Assembly (NCBI RefSeq): GCF_019145375.1 | Contig: NZ_JAHSTX010000002.1 | Location: 748,001-812,000, forward strand | Source of the DNA: Pseudomonas triticicola | GTDB lineage: Bacteria; Pseudomonadota; Gammaproteobacteria; Pseudomonadales; Pseudomonadaceae | Length of the DNA: 64,000 nt | Reading direction: 5' to 3' | Shown: positions 8,811 through 16,942 of the stretch, piece after piece | Layout: each line of letters starts with the position of its first letter | Numbering within the stretch: the first letter of the stretch is position 1 | Program-made: the position numbers and the translations under genes | The notes under the pieces: generated by a model | What the model saw: only the letters and a program-made list of their open reading frames with translations | Database searches by the model: none | Told to the model about the DNA's origin: nothing

Positions 8811-9980
8811 ATGGATCCCTATCGTAATCCGTTCGCCCCCGGGGCTGGTTTTCCACCACCGGAGCTCGCTGGCCGAGACTCTTTTCTCGAAATGGCTCGG
8901 ATTTCCTGCGGCCGAGCAGTGAGGGGCAAACCTGCACGGTCGCTGATGCTCCTTGGCCTTCGTGGAGTGGGCAAGACGGTACTCCTGAATGAGATCGGCA
9001 ATATCGCCAGACAAGAGGGGATGCTCGTTTCCCAGCTCGAAGCTCCGGAGAAAAATACACTTTCCACTCTTCTTTACCCTGAACTGCGACGCGTAATGCG
9101 TTCACTTTCGGGATTCGAAGGAGCAAAGCACATTGCCACCCGGGGTATGAGCGCCCTGCGCAATTTTGCCTCGATATTCAAAATCGATATCGGTGGCGTT
9201 GAGGTGGGCGTTGAGGGTGCTGAACCTGGGCTTGCTGATAGCGGCGATCTGCAACATGATCTTCCAGACCTGTTCGGTGTGATTGGCGAGGGCGCTAAAG
9301 CCGCTGGCAAGGGATGGGTGCTGCTCATCGACGAGGTTCAGTACCTCTCGGAAGGCGATCTGTCGGCACTTATCGTTGCGATGCATCGAATGGCCCAGCG
9401 CGGGTTGCCTGTGGTTTTGGTTGGGGCAGGACTACCACAGGTTGCCAAATTGGCTGGTGAGGCGAAGTCCTATGCAGAGCGACTTTTCCTCTACCCGCCT
9501 GTAGGCGCGCTGGACGAAGAAGCAGCAAAACTTGCTGTTCGAAAACCCGTCGAGGAGGAGGAGCAGACGATCGAAGACGCTGCCCTCCAAGCGATTGTCG
9601 CGCGAACGAGGGGCTATCCGTTTTTTCTGCAGGAATGGGGTTCAACTTCATGGGATGTTGCTGCCGGCCCCATGATCACGCTCGCTGATGTCGAACGCGC
9701 TTATCCAGAGACTATCGCCGGACTCGATGCCGGCTTCTTCAAGGTTCGTTATGACCGGCTTACCAAAGCCGAGATCCAGTTTGTGATGGCGATGGCCACC
9801 CTTGGTGATGGGCCCTATCCTATGGCAGGTATCGCCAAGGTGATGGAGCGTGATCAATCATCGTTAGGCCCGGCCCGGGCCAATATCATTTCCAAAGGTA
9901 TGATCTACAGCACCGACCATGGTTACCTTGATTTCACCGTTCCTCTTTTCGCGGAATACCTTCGCCGTCGTGGCGAATGA
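8811..9980 (+). CDS. Stand-alone AAA+ ATPase (Orc1/Cdc6-like), unknown role
   Basis: A 389-residue AAA+ ATPase. Residues 17-30 (PELAGRDSFLEMA) resemble the entry helix of AAA_16/ORC-like ATPases; Walker A GLRGVGKT is at 49-56, Walker B VLLIDEVQYL at 170-179 (D174, E175), a sensor-like 'PVVLVGAGLPQ' follows, and the C-terminal 100 residues look like a lid plus winged helix ('LTKAEIQFVMAMA...ISKGMIYSTDHGYLDF'). GGAG lies five bases before the ATG at 8811. It is a single gene, divergent from the Lon-like gene, followed by low-GC non-coding DNA. Such ATPases occur in STAND-like signalling, defence and transposition modules, but no partner (nuclease, toxin, transposase) is adjacent. Specific function not assigned. 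Confidence 0.8.
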   Translation: MDPYRNPFAPGAGFPPPELAGRDSFLEMARISCGRAVRGKPARSLMLLGLRGVGKTVLLNEIGNIARQEGMLVSQLEAPEKNTLSTLLYPELRRVMRSLSGFEGAKHIATRGMSALRNFASIFKIDIGGVEVGVEGAEPGLADSGDLQHDLPDLFGVIGEGAKAAGKGWVLLIDEVQYLSEGDLSALIVAMHRMAQRGLPVVLVGAGLPQVAKLAGEAKSYAERLFLYPPVGALDEEAAKLAVRKPVEEEEQTIEDAALQAIVARTRGYPFFLQEWGSTSWDVAAGPMITLADVERAYPETIAGLDAGFFKVRYDRLTKAEIQFVMAMATLGDGPYPMAGIAKVMERDQSSLGPARANIISKGMIYSTDHGYLDFTVPLFAEYLRRRGE

Positions 9981-10537
9981 AAATCAGTGGTAGCGCCTTA
10001 TGTAGTCAGCCGCCGAATTCTTTCCGAAAGTTCTGCCCCGCTTACCTGCCGGTACGCATGGATCAAGAGCATGGGCAGTACTCGATCTTGCGCTCATTGT
10101 GGAGCTGCCGAAGGCTGCGATCTTTTGATTTTGATTTTGTGTGGAAGCGAGCCTGCTCGCGAAGGCGGCCTGAATTTGACTAGGTTCCTGGAGTGAATGA
10201 AGGTTCCGAAGAATCCGCCGAATTCTGCGATCTTTTGATCCTGGTTCAAAAGCCAGATCGAAACATCGCGCCTTCGCATCGCTAGGCTATAACGCATCCC
10301 CTCATTTAATTCTATTTGTTATAGCTGCCTGTCAGATATGACAGTTACGCGCTTATCGATTTTACAGCACGATTGTCCTTCCACTTCGCAATGCAGACGG
10401 AACGGATTATGAAAATCGAGAAGGTTAGAACTGCTAAAACGTCAAACACATTCACGGCCACAATTGAGAAGCGCGCGGATTTCGCCGCAAACAGTTTCAG
10501 CGTCTATTTCGATGGCACGTATTACCACTGCTATCAA
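9981..10537. other. Gene-poor stretch after the AAA+ ATPase
   Basis: This 557-base stretch holds one single REP core at 10139-10163 (GCGAGCCTGCTCGCGAA with a changed outer arm), AT-rich DNA around 10290-10400, and a weak small reading frame (10409-10573). The words 'GCTGCGATCTTTTGATTTTG' near 10110 and 'TCTGCGATCTTTTGATCCTG' near 10225 are repeated remnants. No terminator hairpin or RNA gene was found. The mixture suggests debris from earlier insertions. Confidence 0.5.
10139..10163 (+). repeat. Single REP element
   Basis: TGTGGAAGCGAGCCTGCTCGCGAA: one arm of the same REP family that elsewhere occurs as doublets. GTGGGAG has become GTGGAAG. No inverse partner was found nearby, so this is a singlet, probably the relic of a REPIN. 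Confidence 0.8.
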
Positions 10538-10573
10538 TCAATACGCTCCGCTCGGAGTGTTCCTCGTGCCTGA
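10409..10573 (+). CDS. Possible small protein or gene fragment
   Basis: A 54-residue frame (MKIEKVRTAKTSNTFTATIE...) with GGAACGG just before the ATG. Its first 45 residues are compositionally protein-like (mixed charged and aromatic, 'FSVYFDGTYYHCYQ'), but the tail 'SIRSARSVPRA' overlaps the end of the opposite gene at 10538 by 36 bases and looks like read-through. It may be a remnant whose 3' part was lost when the neighbouring unit was inserted. No family recognised. Confidence 0.25.
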   Translation: MKIEKVRTAKTSNTFTATIEKRADFAANSFSVYFDGTYYHCYQSIRSARSVPRA

Positions 10574-10876
10574 GGTGTATTGGCAACTGACGATCCTTGA
10601 CTCGCTGTATCGATACAAGGCGGCCAGTCTGGATTTTTCGCAAACATCCATGACCTGCTCAAATTGCTCGGCAGTTGCCTCGACGCGCCACTGTAGTGTT
10701 TGGCCTGTCTGACAATTGGATGCGCCAGGCGTGATGTTCATGGATTTCAATTCATTGAGCGCTGCACTGCAGTCTTTTGCCTGCTCTGCGTTATTGTCAG
10801 CCTGCGCAGGGATCCAGGCACTGAGTGCGAATATGGCAGCCAGCAGGGCGATACGCAGTTTCGAATAAAGGCTCAT
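10538..10876 (-). CDS. Small exported protein with four cysteines, unknown
   Basis: A 112-residue product with a clear Sec signal (MSLYSKLRIALLAAIFALSAWIPAQA, cleavage after AQA). The mature part is about 86 residues with four cysteines (KDCSAA, SNCQTG, MDVCEK, VSCQY), enough for two periplasmic disulfides. The start at 10876 is chosen for the signal peptide; the frame continues 13 codons upstream into the intergenic region. It follows the gene at 10903-11358 by only 26 bases on the same strand, so they probably form one transcript. No family recognised. Confidence 0.6.
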   Translation of the reverse strand: MSLYSKLRIALLAAIFALSAWIPAQADNNAEQAKDCSAALNELKSMNITPGASNCQTGQTLQWRVEATAEQFEQVMDVCEKSRLAALYRYSESRIVSCQYTSGTRNTPSGAY

Positions 10877-10902
10877 ACAGAAGGTCCCCACAACCAGCGT
10901 TG

Positions 10903-11358
10903 TCAGATCGGCCACGTCAGTCCCTGAACCACAAAGAATCCATTACAGGTGAGTTCCCGCGTGTCATTCGTGTGCTGTGCTTTGCCGGAAAATTTGTAAT
11001 CTTTGAGGTCGTATCGGTACACGAAGTTACTGATTTGAGTCACCGCGATAATGGAAGAAGTTGTCGTTTCAAATTCATAGGGACGAGGATCGGCTCGGTC
11101 TATGACAATCGTTTCTGAATAGCGCAAAGGGGAAGGATCCTGCGGGTAGCGAAGCGAGATGGAGATGATTCGCGCGCCCGACAAGCTGTCGTTGTGGCGG
11201 AAAGAAAAGTCGTATCCCCCTAACACGTTGATGGAAATGGATGTGCTTGAAGTGCTGTAGCTGGTCAAGTCCAGATAATTACCGCTGATGGTGCCTTTGA
11301 CATCAGTTTCAATAGAGCCGAACGCGAAGACGGCGTTGGGTACGTTTGGGTTTGCCAT
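10903..11358 (-). CDS. Unknown beta-rich protein, first gene of a two-gene unit
   Basis: A 151-residue product starting MANPNVPNAVFAF, with a GAGG site upstream that favours 11358 over 11397. No signal peptide. It is rich in Ser, Thr, Tyr and hydrophobic alternation, suggesting an all-beta fold. The segment 'YPQDPSPLRYSE', then 'YKFSGKAQ' and 'LTCNGFFVV' weakly echoes the repeated module of the protein at 4974-5978 ('FPQDASVVQVTYGE', 'RYSGELR', 'LEITSRFDVL'); this is my alignment by eye and is tentative. Low-GC codon use. Paired with the exported protein downstream. Function unknown. Confidence 0.55.
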   Translation of the reverse strand: MANPNVPNAVFAFGSIETDVKGTISGNYLDLTSYSTSSTSISINVLGGYDFSFRHNDSLSGARIISISLRYPQDPSPLRYSETIVIDRADPRPYEFETTTSSIIAVTQISNFVYRYDLKDYKFSGKAQHTNDTRELTCNGFFVVQGLTWPI

Positions 11359-11603
11359 GAGACCTGCCTCTGTATGATCCGAATAGTGAAGAGGCAAGTC
11401 TGGGTAAAAGCGTAAAAGCTGTGAACTGTAATACCTGACAGTTTTTTATTCTTGTTCGCGATAGTTATTCAGGCCCAGCGCATTTTCCGAACGCTACCGA
11501 CCCGCCTGTCGGAAAACTCCGGCGTATTGATCAGCGTCAGCAGGACGAACCTGTTCACAACCGCTACCACAGGTTTATTCATTGCCTGCCAAGTTGCGCT
11601 CAC

Positions 11604-11640
11604 AAAAAAAGGCGATGTCCTTCACGGAACATCGCCTTTT
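11604..11640 (-). terminator. Terminator of gcd
   Basis: AAAAGGCGATGT / ACATCGCCTTTT form a perfect 12-bp stem around a 10-base loop; on the minus strand the stem is followed by T-rich sequence. It starts 20 bases after the gcd stop codon. Confidence 0.85.
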
Positions 11641-11659
11641 CAATACCGCCAGCTAACGC

Positions 11660-14071
11660 TTATTCCGGCAGTTTGTACGCAATGATGTAGTCACCCATCT
11701 TGGTACCCAGCGAGCCATGGCCGCCAACAACGAGCAACACGTATTGCTTGCCGTCCTTGCCGGTGTAGGTCATCGGAGTCGCTTGACCACCCGCAGGCAG
11801 GCGCGATTTCCACAGTTCTTTACCGGTATTCACGTCATAGGCGCGCAGGTACTGGTCGAGGGTGCCGCTGAGGAAGCCGACGCCGCCGGCAGTGACCATA
11901 GAACCGCCCATGCTTGGTACGCCGAGGGTGAAGCCGATCGGGATTGGCGAGCTGTCGCGGCTGGTGCCGTTCTTGCGTTTCCACACGACTTTGCCAGTGG
12001 TCAGGTCGATACCGGCGACGTAGCCCCAGGCCGGGGCCTGGCACGGTACGCCGAGTGGCGACATGAACGGGTGCATGATCACCGCGTAAGGCGCGCCGGT
12101 GTTTGGCTGCACGCCCGAAGTTTCGCTCTCGCGCTTGCTGCCGGCTTCGACTTGCTCGCGTGGGACCATTTTCGAGACGAAGGCCATGTAGTTCGGGCTG
12201 GTGAACAGCAGCTGGCGAACCGGGTCGACCGAGACGCCGCCCCAGTTGAACACGCCGACGTTACCCGGATAGATCAGGCTGCCCTGTTCCGATGGCGGGG
12301 TGTACTGGCCTTCGTAACGCAGTTCCTTGAACTGGATGCGGCACAGCATCTGGTCGAACGGGCTGGCGCCCCACATGGCTTTTTCGGTGAGTTCCGGGGC
12401 CAGCAGGTTGAGGTCCGAACGGGCCTGGGTCGGTGCGGTGTGGTCGCCTTTCACGGCGCCTTGCGGTACCGGGATTTCCTTGATCGGAATGATCGGCGTG
12501 CCGTCACGACGGTCAAGGACGTACAGGCTGCCCTGTTTGGTCGGAGCGATCAGCGCAGGTTTCACGCCGTCGGCGGTTTTCATGTCGAGCAGGGTTGGCT
12601 GGCTGCCGACGTCCATGTCCCACAGGTCATGGTGGGTGAACTGGTAGTTCCAGCGCACCTTACCGGTGGCCAAGTCCAGTGCGACGAGGCCGGCGCTGAA
12701 TTTCTCCGCGCCCGGGGTGCGGTTGCCGCCCCATTGGTCTGGAGTCTGGTTGCCCAGTGGCAGGTAAACCATGCCGAGTTTTTCATCGACGCTGGCCAGC
12801 GACCACATGTTCGCCGAGTTGCGGCTGTAGGTTTCGCCCGGGGCCAGAGGCTCGGTGGCGTCCGGCTTGTCGCTGTCCCAGTTCCACACCAGGTGACCGT
12901 CGCGCACGTCGAAGGCGCGGATCACGCCCGATGGCTCATTGGTCGATTCGTTGTCGGTGACGTGACCGCCCATGATCACCAGATCACGGGTAATCGCTGC
13001 TGGCGAGGTGGAGTAGTAGCCGCCAGCGGTGAACGGGCCGATGCCTTGGGTCAGGTCAACCACGCCTTTGTTGCCGAAGCCTTCGCAGATCTTGCCGGTG
13101 TCGGCGTTCAACGCAATCAGGCGGGCATCAGCGGTTGGCAGGTACAGACGACGCGGGCAGGCCTGAGCAACAGCCTGGCCGGCTTCGGAGATGACAGCGG
13201 AACCGGCGTTTTCAGACTTGGCATAGGCGGCTTCGTCGTAATACGAAACGCCACGGCAAGTCATGTGGGCGAAGCCCTTGAAGCCGACCGGGCTCTTGAT
13301 CTGTGGATCGAAGCGCCAGATTTCCTTGCCGGTGTCCGGGTCCAGTGCCAGCACTTTGCTGTGCGCGGTGCAGGCGTAGACCATGCCGTTGGCTTTGAGC
13401 GGGGTGTTTTCGTTGGTCAGCTCGACCGGGTCATCGGCGGTTGGCAGGTCGCCGGTCTGGATGCGCCAGGCTTCTTGCAGCTTGCCGACGTTTTCCGGGG
13501 TGATCTGCTTGAGCGGCGAGTAGCGGTCACCGAACTCGGTGCGACCGTACGCCTGCCAGTCGCCATCCGGCATGGCCGGTGCGGTGCTGGTCATGTCCGC
13601 GCTGTCGCGGCCCAGTTCGCCGAAGGTTTCGCCTGGATGAGTGAAGAGGCTGGCCAAAGCGGTAACGCCGGCCAGGATCACAGCGACGGTCAGGCCGCCG
13701 GTGCCGATTTTCGCCGGGCCGTTGAGCAGCAGCGGACGACGGAACCACGGCAGCAGCATCACGAAGCCGAGGACAAACCACAGCGCCAGACGCGGCACCA
13801 GTTGCCACCAGTCCAGACCGACTTCCCACAATGCCCACACCGTGCTGGCAAACAGCACGATGGCGTACAGGCCCAGTGCCGCGCGGCGGCGCATCAGCAG
13901 CAGAACGCCGGTCAATGCGATGCCGATACCGGCCAGCAGATAGTAAAGCGAGCCGCCGAGCATGCTCAGCTTGACTCCCCCGGCCAGCATGGCCAGGCCC
14001 ATCAGTAGAAGCAGGATGCCGAGCAGGGCGGGTAGTAGCCGACCCCGGCTCGAAGCACTTTCGGTGCTCAT
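11660..14071 (-). CDS. gcd: Membrane-bound PQQ-dependent glucose dehydrogenase
   Basis: Gcd oxidises glucose to glucono-lactone in the periplasm and passes electrons to ubiquinone. The 803-residue length matches the family. The N-terminal 140 residues contain about five membrane segments ('LLPALLGILLLLMGLAMLAG' and following), then an eight-bladed PQQ propeller with 'DWQAYGRTEFGDRYSPLKQI', tryptophan docking repeats such as 'GKEIWRFDP', and the PQQ-binding 'HMTCRGVSYYD' and 'CPRRLYLPTADARLIALN' segments. Start at 14071 (MSTESASS) is preferred; the extension to 14179 has no ribosome site. The nearby oprB-type porin fits a role in sugar entry, although a REPIN separates the two. Confidence 0.95.
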   Translation of the reverse strand: MSTESASSRGRLLPALLGILLLLMGLAMLAGGVKLSMLGGSLYYLLAGIGIALTGVLLLMRRRAALGLYAIVLFASTVWALWEVGLDWWQLVPRLALWFVLGFVMLLPWFRRPLLLNGPAKIGTGGLTVAVILAGVTALASLFTHPGETFGELGRDSADMTSTAPAMPDGDWQAYGRTEFGDRYSPLKQITPENVGKLQEAWRIQTGDLPTADDPVELTNENTPLKANGMVYACTAHSKVLALDPDTGKEIWRFDPQIKSPVGFKGFAHMTCRGVSYYDEAAYAKSENAGSAVISEAGQAVAQACPRRLYLPTADARLIALNADTGKICEGFGNKGVVDLTQGIGPFTAGGYYSTSPAAITRDLVIMGGHVTDNESTNEPSGVIRAFDVRDGHLVWNWDSDKPDATEPLAPGETYSRNSANMWSLASVDEKLGMVYLPLGNQTPDQWGGNRTPGAEKFSAGLVALDLATGKVRWNYQFTHHDLWDMDVGSQPTLLDMKTADGVKPALIAPTKQGSLYVLDRRDGTPIIPIKEIPVPQGAVKGDHTAPTQARSDLNLLAPELTEKAMWGASPFDQMLCRIQFKELRYEGQYTPPSEQGSLIYPGNVGVFNWGGVSVDPVRQLLFTSPNYMAFVSKMVPREQVEAGSKRESETSGVQPNTGAPYAVIMHPFMSPLGVPCQAPAWGYVAGIDLTTGKVVWKRKNGTSRDSSPIPIGFTLGVPSMGGSMVTAGGVGFLSGTLDQYLRAYDVNTGKELWKSRLPAGGQATPMTYTGKDGKQYVLLVVGGHGSLGTKMGDYIIAYKLPE

Positions 14072-14182
14072 AGTGTGATTCTCCGTGACGTTTATGTAGT
14101 CCCGCGCTGTAGTCACTTTAGATGACGATTTGGCGCAGGCATGGTTCAGATAAAAACTTGTTCGGCTAACGAAAAGCATTCC

Positions 14183-14271
14183 TGTGGGAGCGAGCCTGCT
14201 CGCGAAAGCGGTGTATCAGGCAACACTGCAGCGACTGACAGGCCGCCTTCGCGAGCAGGCTCGCTCCCACA
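14183..14271. repeat. REPIN (paired REP hairpins)
   Basis: Inverted REP cores TGTGGGAGCGAGCCTGCTCG and its complement separated by about 41 bases, between gcd and oprB. It could act as an mRNA-stabilising structure at the 3' end of oprB. Confidence 0.95.
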
Positions 14272-14288
14272 GGGGCTAACTGTGATCT

Positions 14289-15650
14289 TTAGAACGACGA
14301 CTGGATCTTGATTCCGCCGATCAGGGCGTCGTCGACGTCGTTCACGCCACCGGGGTGGCGGATGTATTGCAGGTTCGGGCGTACGGTCAGCCAGTTGGTC
14401 ACGTGCACGCCGTAATACAGCTCGGCGCTGTATTCGGTGTCCTGCGGTGGCAGGAACGCCGGATTGTCGTAGTCGTAGACGGCGTTGGCGCGGTTAGTCA
14501 TTTCGGCGTTCTTGCGATAGGCCGGGTTGACGTGCACACGAGCTAGGGCGAAACCGATGTCATCCTTGGCGCGGGCATCGAACGGACCTTTGTAGGTCAG
14601 GCCGGCCTGCACGTAGTTGTCGATGGCATTGGTTTTCTTGTCATGCATCGTCGCGTTGGCGAACAGGCTCAAACCACGACTGTTATCGCTGGCGACACTG
14701 GTGACCTGCTGCTGCAGGCCCAGCCACACGCCGTGCTTGCTCGACGCGCTGCGGTAGGCTTCGCCACTCAGCGCTGCCGGTTGGCCGTTCTGGTCTTTAT
14801 AAACGTCAGAGGCCTTGGCATTGCTGTAGTAATAACCGGCGCGGTATTCGCCCGGCAGGCCGTTGAGCTTCGGCGTCCACACCAGTTCGACCGGCAGGAT
14901 CGCGCCCTGGGTGCCGCTGCCGCTGAGTTTGAAACCGTTGCCGCGATCGAGGTTCGACGGGTTCTGCTCGTAGGCGCCGACCTGCGCATACAGCTCCGGC
15001 GTCAGGTGATATTTGACCCGCAGCGCCCACTGGCTGACCGGCCAGTTGTACCAGATGCCGCCGACCCAGTTGCCGACCTGCGAGCCGCAGAAGGCCAGGT
15101 TCTGGAAGTCGCAAGGGAAGCTGTTGAAGTCTTCGCCTTCGCCGAAGCGGCCGACCTTGATGTCGAGTTTCTGATCGAAGAATTTCTGCTGGTACCACAT
15201 CTGCGTCAGGCGCGTGGTCTGGCCACGGCCCCAGACTTCCTGGGCGGAAGTGAAGCCGCCAACGCGCGGGTCGTTGATGCGGTCGTTGCTGATGTTGTTG
15301 CCGCTGCGCTTGGTGATGGTCAACTGAAATTCAGCGTCGTTCCAACCGAGGATCTTCTGCAGATCCAGATGGGTGCCGAGGCCGAACTGGTCGCTGTAGC
15401 GCGCAGTGCGGTCGTGGTCATAACCGCCGTGCAGGTTGCTGCCCATTTCGCCGGTGTAATCGAGTTTGAAGTCGTAGCCTTTTTCCGCAAGTTCTGTGCG
15501 CGTGCCGTTCCAGTCACCGAGCATGTACGGTGATTCACTATCGAAGGCCGGCGCCGCGTGGGCACAGGTAGCCAAGCCAAGGGCGGTGCAGCCGCCAAGG
15601 GTGCGCAGCGCAGAGATAGCGCTGTCTCGGGAGAAGAAAAAGTCAGGCAT
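14289..15650 (-). CDS. oprB: OprB-type carbohydrate-selective porin
   Basis: A 453-residue outer membrane beta-barrel. It has a signal peptide ending around 'CAHAAPAF', the OprB opening 'YMLGDWNGTRTELAEKGYDFKLDYTGEM', the central 'VGRFGEGEDFNSFPCDFQNLAFCGSQ' region with two cysteines, and ends in phenylalanine ('IKIQSSF'), the usual barrel assembly signal. It should carry glucose and related sugars into the periplasm for Gcd or ABC uptake. The start has no recognisable Shine-Dalgarno sequence; an A-rich Hfq/Crc-type motif lies directly upstream. Confidence 0.88.
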   Translation of the reverse strand: MPDFFFSRDSAISALRTLGGCTALGLATCAHAAPAFDSESPYMLGDWNGTRTELAEKGYDFKLDYTGEMGSNLHGGYDHDRTARYSDQFGLGTHLDLQKILGWNDAEFQLTITKRSGNNISNDRINDPRVGGFTSAQEVWGRGQTTRLTQMWYQQKFFDQKLDIKVGRFGEGEDFNSFPCDFQNLAFCGSQVGNWVGGIWYNWPVSQWALRVKYHLTPELYAQVGAYEQNPSNLDRGNGFKLSGSGTQGAILPVELVWTPKLNGLPGEYRAGYYYSNAKASDVYKDQNGQPAALSGEAYRSASSKHGVWLGLQQQVTSVASDNSRGLSLFANATMHDKKTNAIDNYVQAGLTYKGPFDARAKDDIGFALARVHVNPAYRKNAEMTNRANAVYDYDNPAFLPPQDTEYSAELYYGVHVTNWLTVRPNLQYIRHPGGVNDVDDALIGGIKIQSSF

Positions 15651-15658
15651 GAAGAAGT

Positions 15659-15677
15659 CTTTTTTTGATGTTTTTTC
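15659..15677 (-). promoter_or_regulatory. Candidate Hfq/Crc (CA) motif at the oprB start
   Basis: The minus-strand message reads AAAAAACATCAAAAAAA nine bases before the oprB ATG. A-rich AANAANAA tracts near start codons are the binding site through which Hfq with Crc blocks translation in Pseudomonas. The remaining 300-base gap up to 15950 holds no gene I can support; it should contain the oprB promoter. Confidence 0.55.
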
Positions 15678-15950
15678 GAGTGCAGGCCGAGCGCTTCAGA
15701 TTGTCGCAGGCAGTGAAGCGTTTCAGCGGAAGGGCGGCAGGATAATGATCTGTAACAAATTGAGAAAGGGCTTTTGCAGACATGCAGCGTTTCGGATTCG
15801 GTAACAGTGCGGCAAACGGGCGCATTGTGAGTCGGGCCGCAGCCTGCGATCTTCCCGGGTTGGCCTACATTTGCAGGAAGGCCTTCCACCTGCTCTGCCC
15901 CTCGGCTAAGGTGCGCGGCTTCTGCATATCACTTCGCCCAAAGGCCCGGC

Positions 15951-16181
15951 ATGAACGAACAATCCCCCGATCCGCTGCACGGCGTGACCCTCGAACAGAT
16001 CCTCAACGCACTGGTGACTCACTACGAGTGGTCGGGGCTCGCCGAGCGCATCGACATCCGTTGCTTCAAGAGCGATCCGAGCATCAAGTCGAGCCTGACC
16101 TTCCTGCGGAAAACCCCGTGGGCGCGGGAAAAGGTCGAGCGCCTGTACGTCAAGCTGATGCGCACCAGGCGACCGCTCTGA
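15951..16181 (+). CDS. VF530-family (DUF2132) small protein
   Basis: A 76-residue protein with the family sequence features '[19 protein letters not shown]', '[20 protein letters not shown]' and 'REKVERLYV'. Structures of this family show a compact helical fold proposed to bind DNA, but the role is not established. It ends one base before the start of the membrane protein at 16183, so the two are probably co-transcribed. Confidence 0.85.
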   Translation: MNEQSPDPLHGVTLEQILNALVTHYEWSGLAERIDIRCFKSDPSIKSSLTFLRKTPWAREKVERLYVKLMRTRRPL

Positions 16182-16182
16182 G

Positions 16183-16821
16183 ATGGACAGCGCGAGGCGG
16201 CGACGCCTGATCACCGGCCTAGCCGTGTTGGGCTGGGCGGGGCTGGCAATTCAGCTGTACCTGATTTTCTTCGCACGATTGAGCATCGGCGCCAGCCTGC
16301 TGGGCGGGCTGGTGAGTTTCTTCAGCTACTTCACCATATTGACCAACACCCTGGTGGCGACGGTGCTGACCTGCGCGGTCACCGAGCGCGAATCCGCCGC
16401 GCGGCGCTGGTTTCTGCAACCGTGGGTCAGCAGCGGGATCGCGGTGAGCATCGCCGTGGTCGGTCTGGCCTACAGCATCCTGCTGCGGCACTTGTGGCAT
16501 CCCGAAGGCTGGCAATTTGTTGCCGACGAATTGCTCCACGACGTCATGCCATTGCTGTTTCTTGGCTATTGGTGGTGCTGCGTCCCCAAGGGCACGTTGC
16601 GCCTGTGGCATCTGCCGCTGTGGCTGATTTATCCGTTGGTATATTTCATCTATGCCCTGCTGCGCGGGCATCTGCTCGGCGCCTATGCGTATCCGTTCAT
16701 TGATGTCGCGGTGTTGGGTTATCCACAGGTGCTGGCAAATGCCGGGGGGATATTGGTGGGGTTTGTGTTGGTGGGCCTGCTGATTATCGGTCTCGACCGC
16801 AGATTGTCCGCACGAAGTTGA
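16183..16821 (+). CDS. Pr6Pr-family inner membrane protein
   Basis: A 212-residue protein with about six membrane segments (for example 'LITGLAVLGWAGLAIQLYLI', 'FFSYFTILTNTLVATVLTC', 'LWLIYPLVYFIYALLRG'). The 'FSYFTILTNTLVA' and 'HDVMPLLFLGYWW' segments are typical of Pr6Pr/FAR-17a-like membrane proteins. The function is unknown. It follows the VF530 gene with no gap. Confidence 0.75.
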   Translation: MDSARRRRLITGLAVLGWAGLAIQLYLIFFARLSIGASLLGGLVSFFSYFTILTNTLVATVLTCAVTERESAARRWFLQPWVSSGIAVSIAVVGLAYSILLRHLWHPEGWQFVADELLHDVMPLLFLGYWWCCVPKGTLRLWHLPLWLIYPLVYFIYALLRGHLLGAYAYPFIDVAVLGYPQVLANAGGILVGFVLVGLLIIGLDRRLSARS

Positions 16822-16828
16822 TATTCAA

Positions 16829-16917
16829 TGTGGGAGCGAGCTTGCTCGCGAATGCGGTGTGTCAGTCAGCAAATCTTTCGACTGCGCTGACGCCTTCGCG
16901 AGCAGGCTCGCTCCCAC
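16829..16917. repeat. REPIN (paired REP hairpins)
   Basis: Inverted cores with one variant arm: GCGAGCTTGCTCGC on the left instead of GCGAGCCTGCTCGC, and the normal core on the right. It lies between the converging Pr6Pr and reductase genes. Confidence 0.93.
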
Positions 16918-16942
16918 CAAGGTGATATGGGTCAGGAAGAGA

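Noticed and set aside
11717..14008. A 763-codon open frame antisense to gcd
   Set aside because: High-GC third positions open the complementary frame; the translation (many H, R, A, V; no domain) is not protein-like and gcd on the other strand is certain.
15643..15889. Small frames upstream of oprB
   Set aside because: They overlap the oprB start in other frames and have no start signal.
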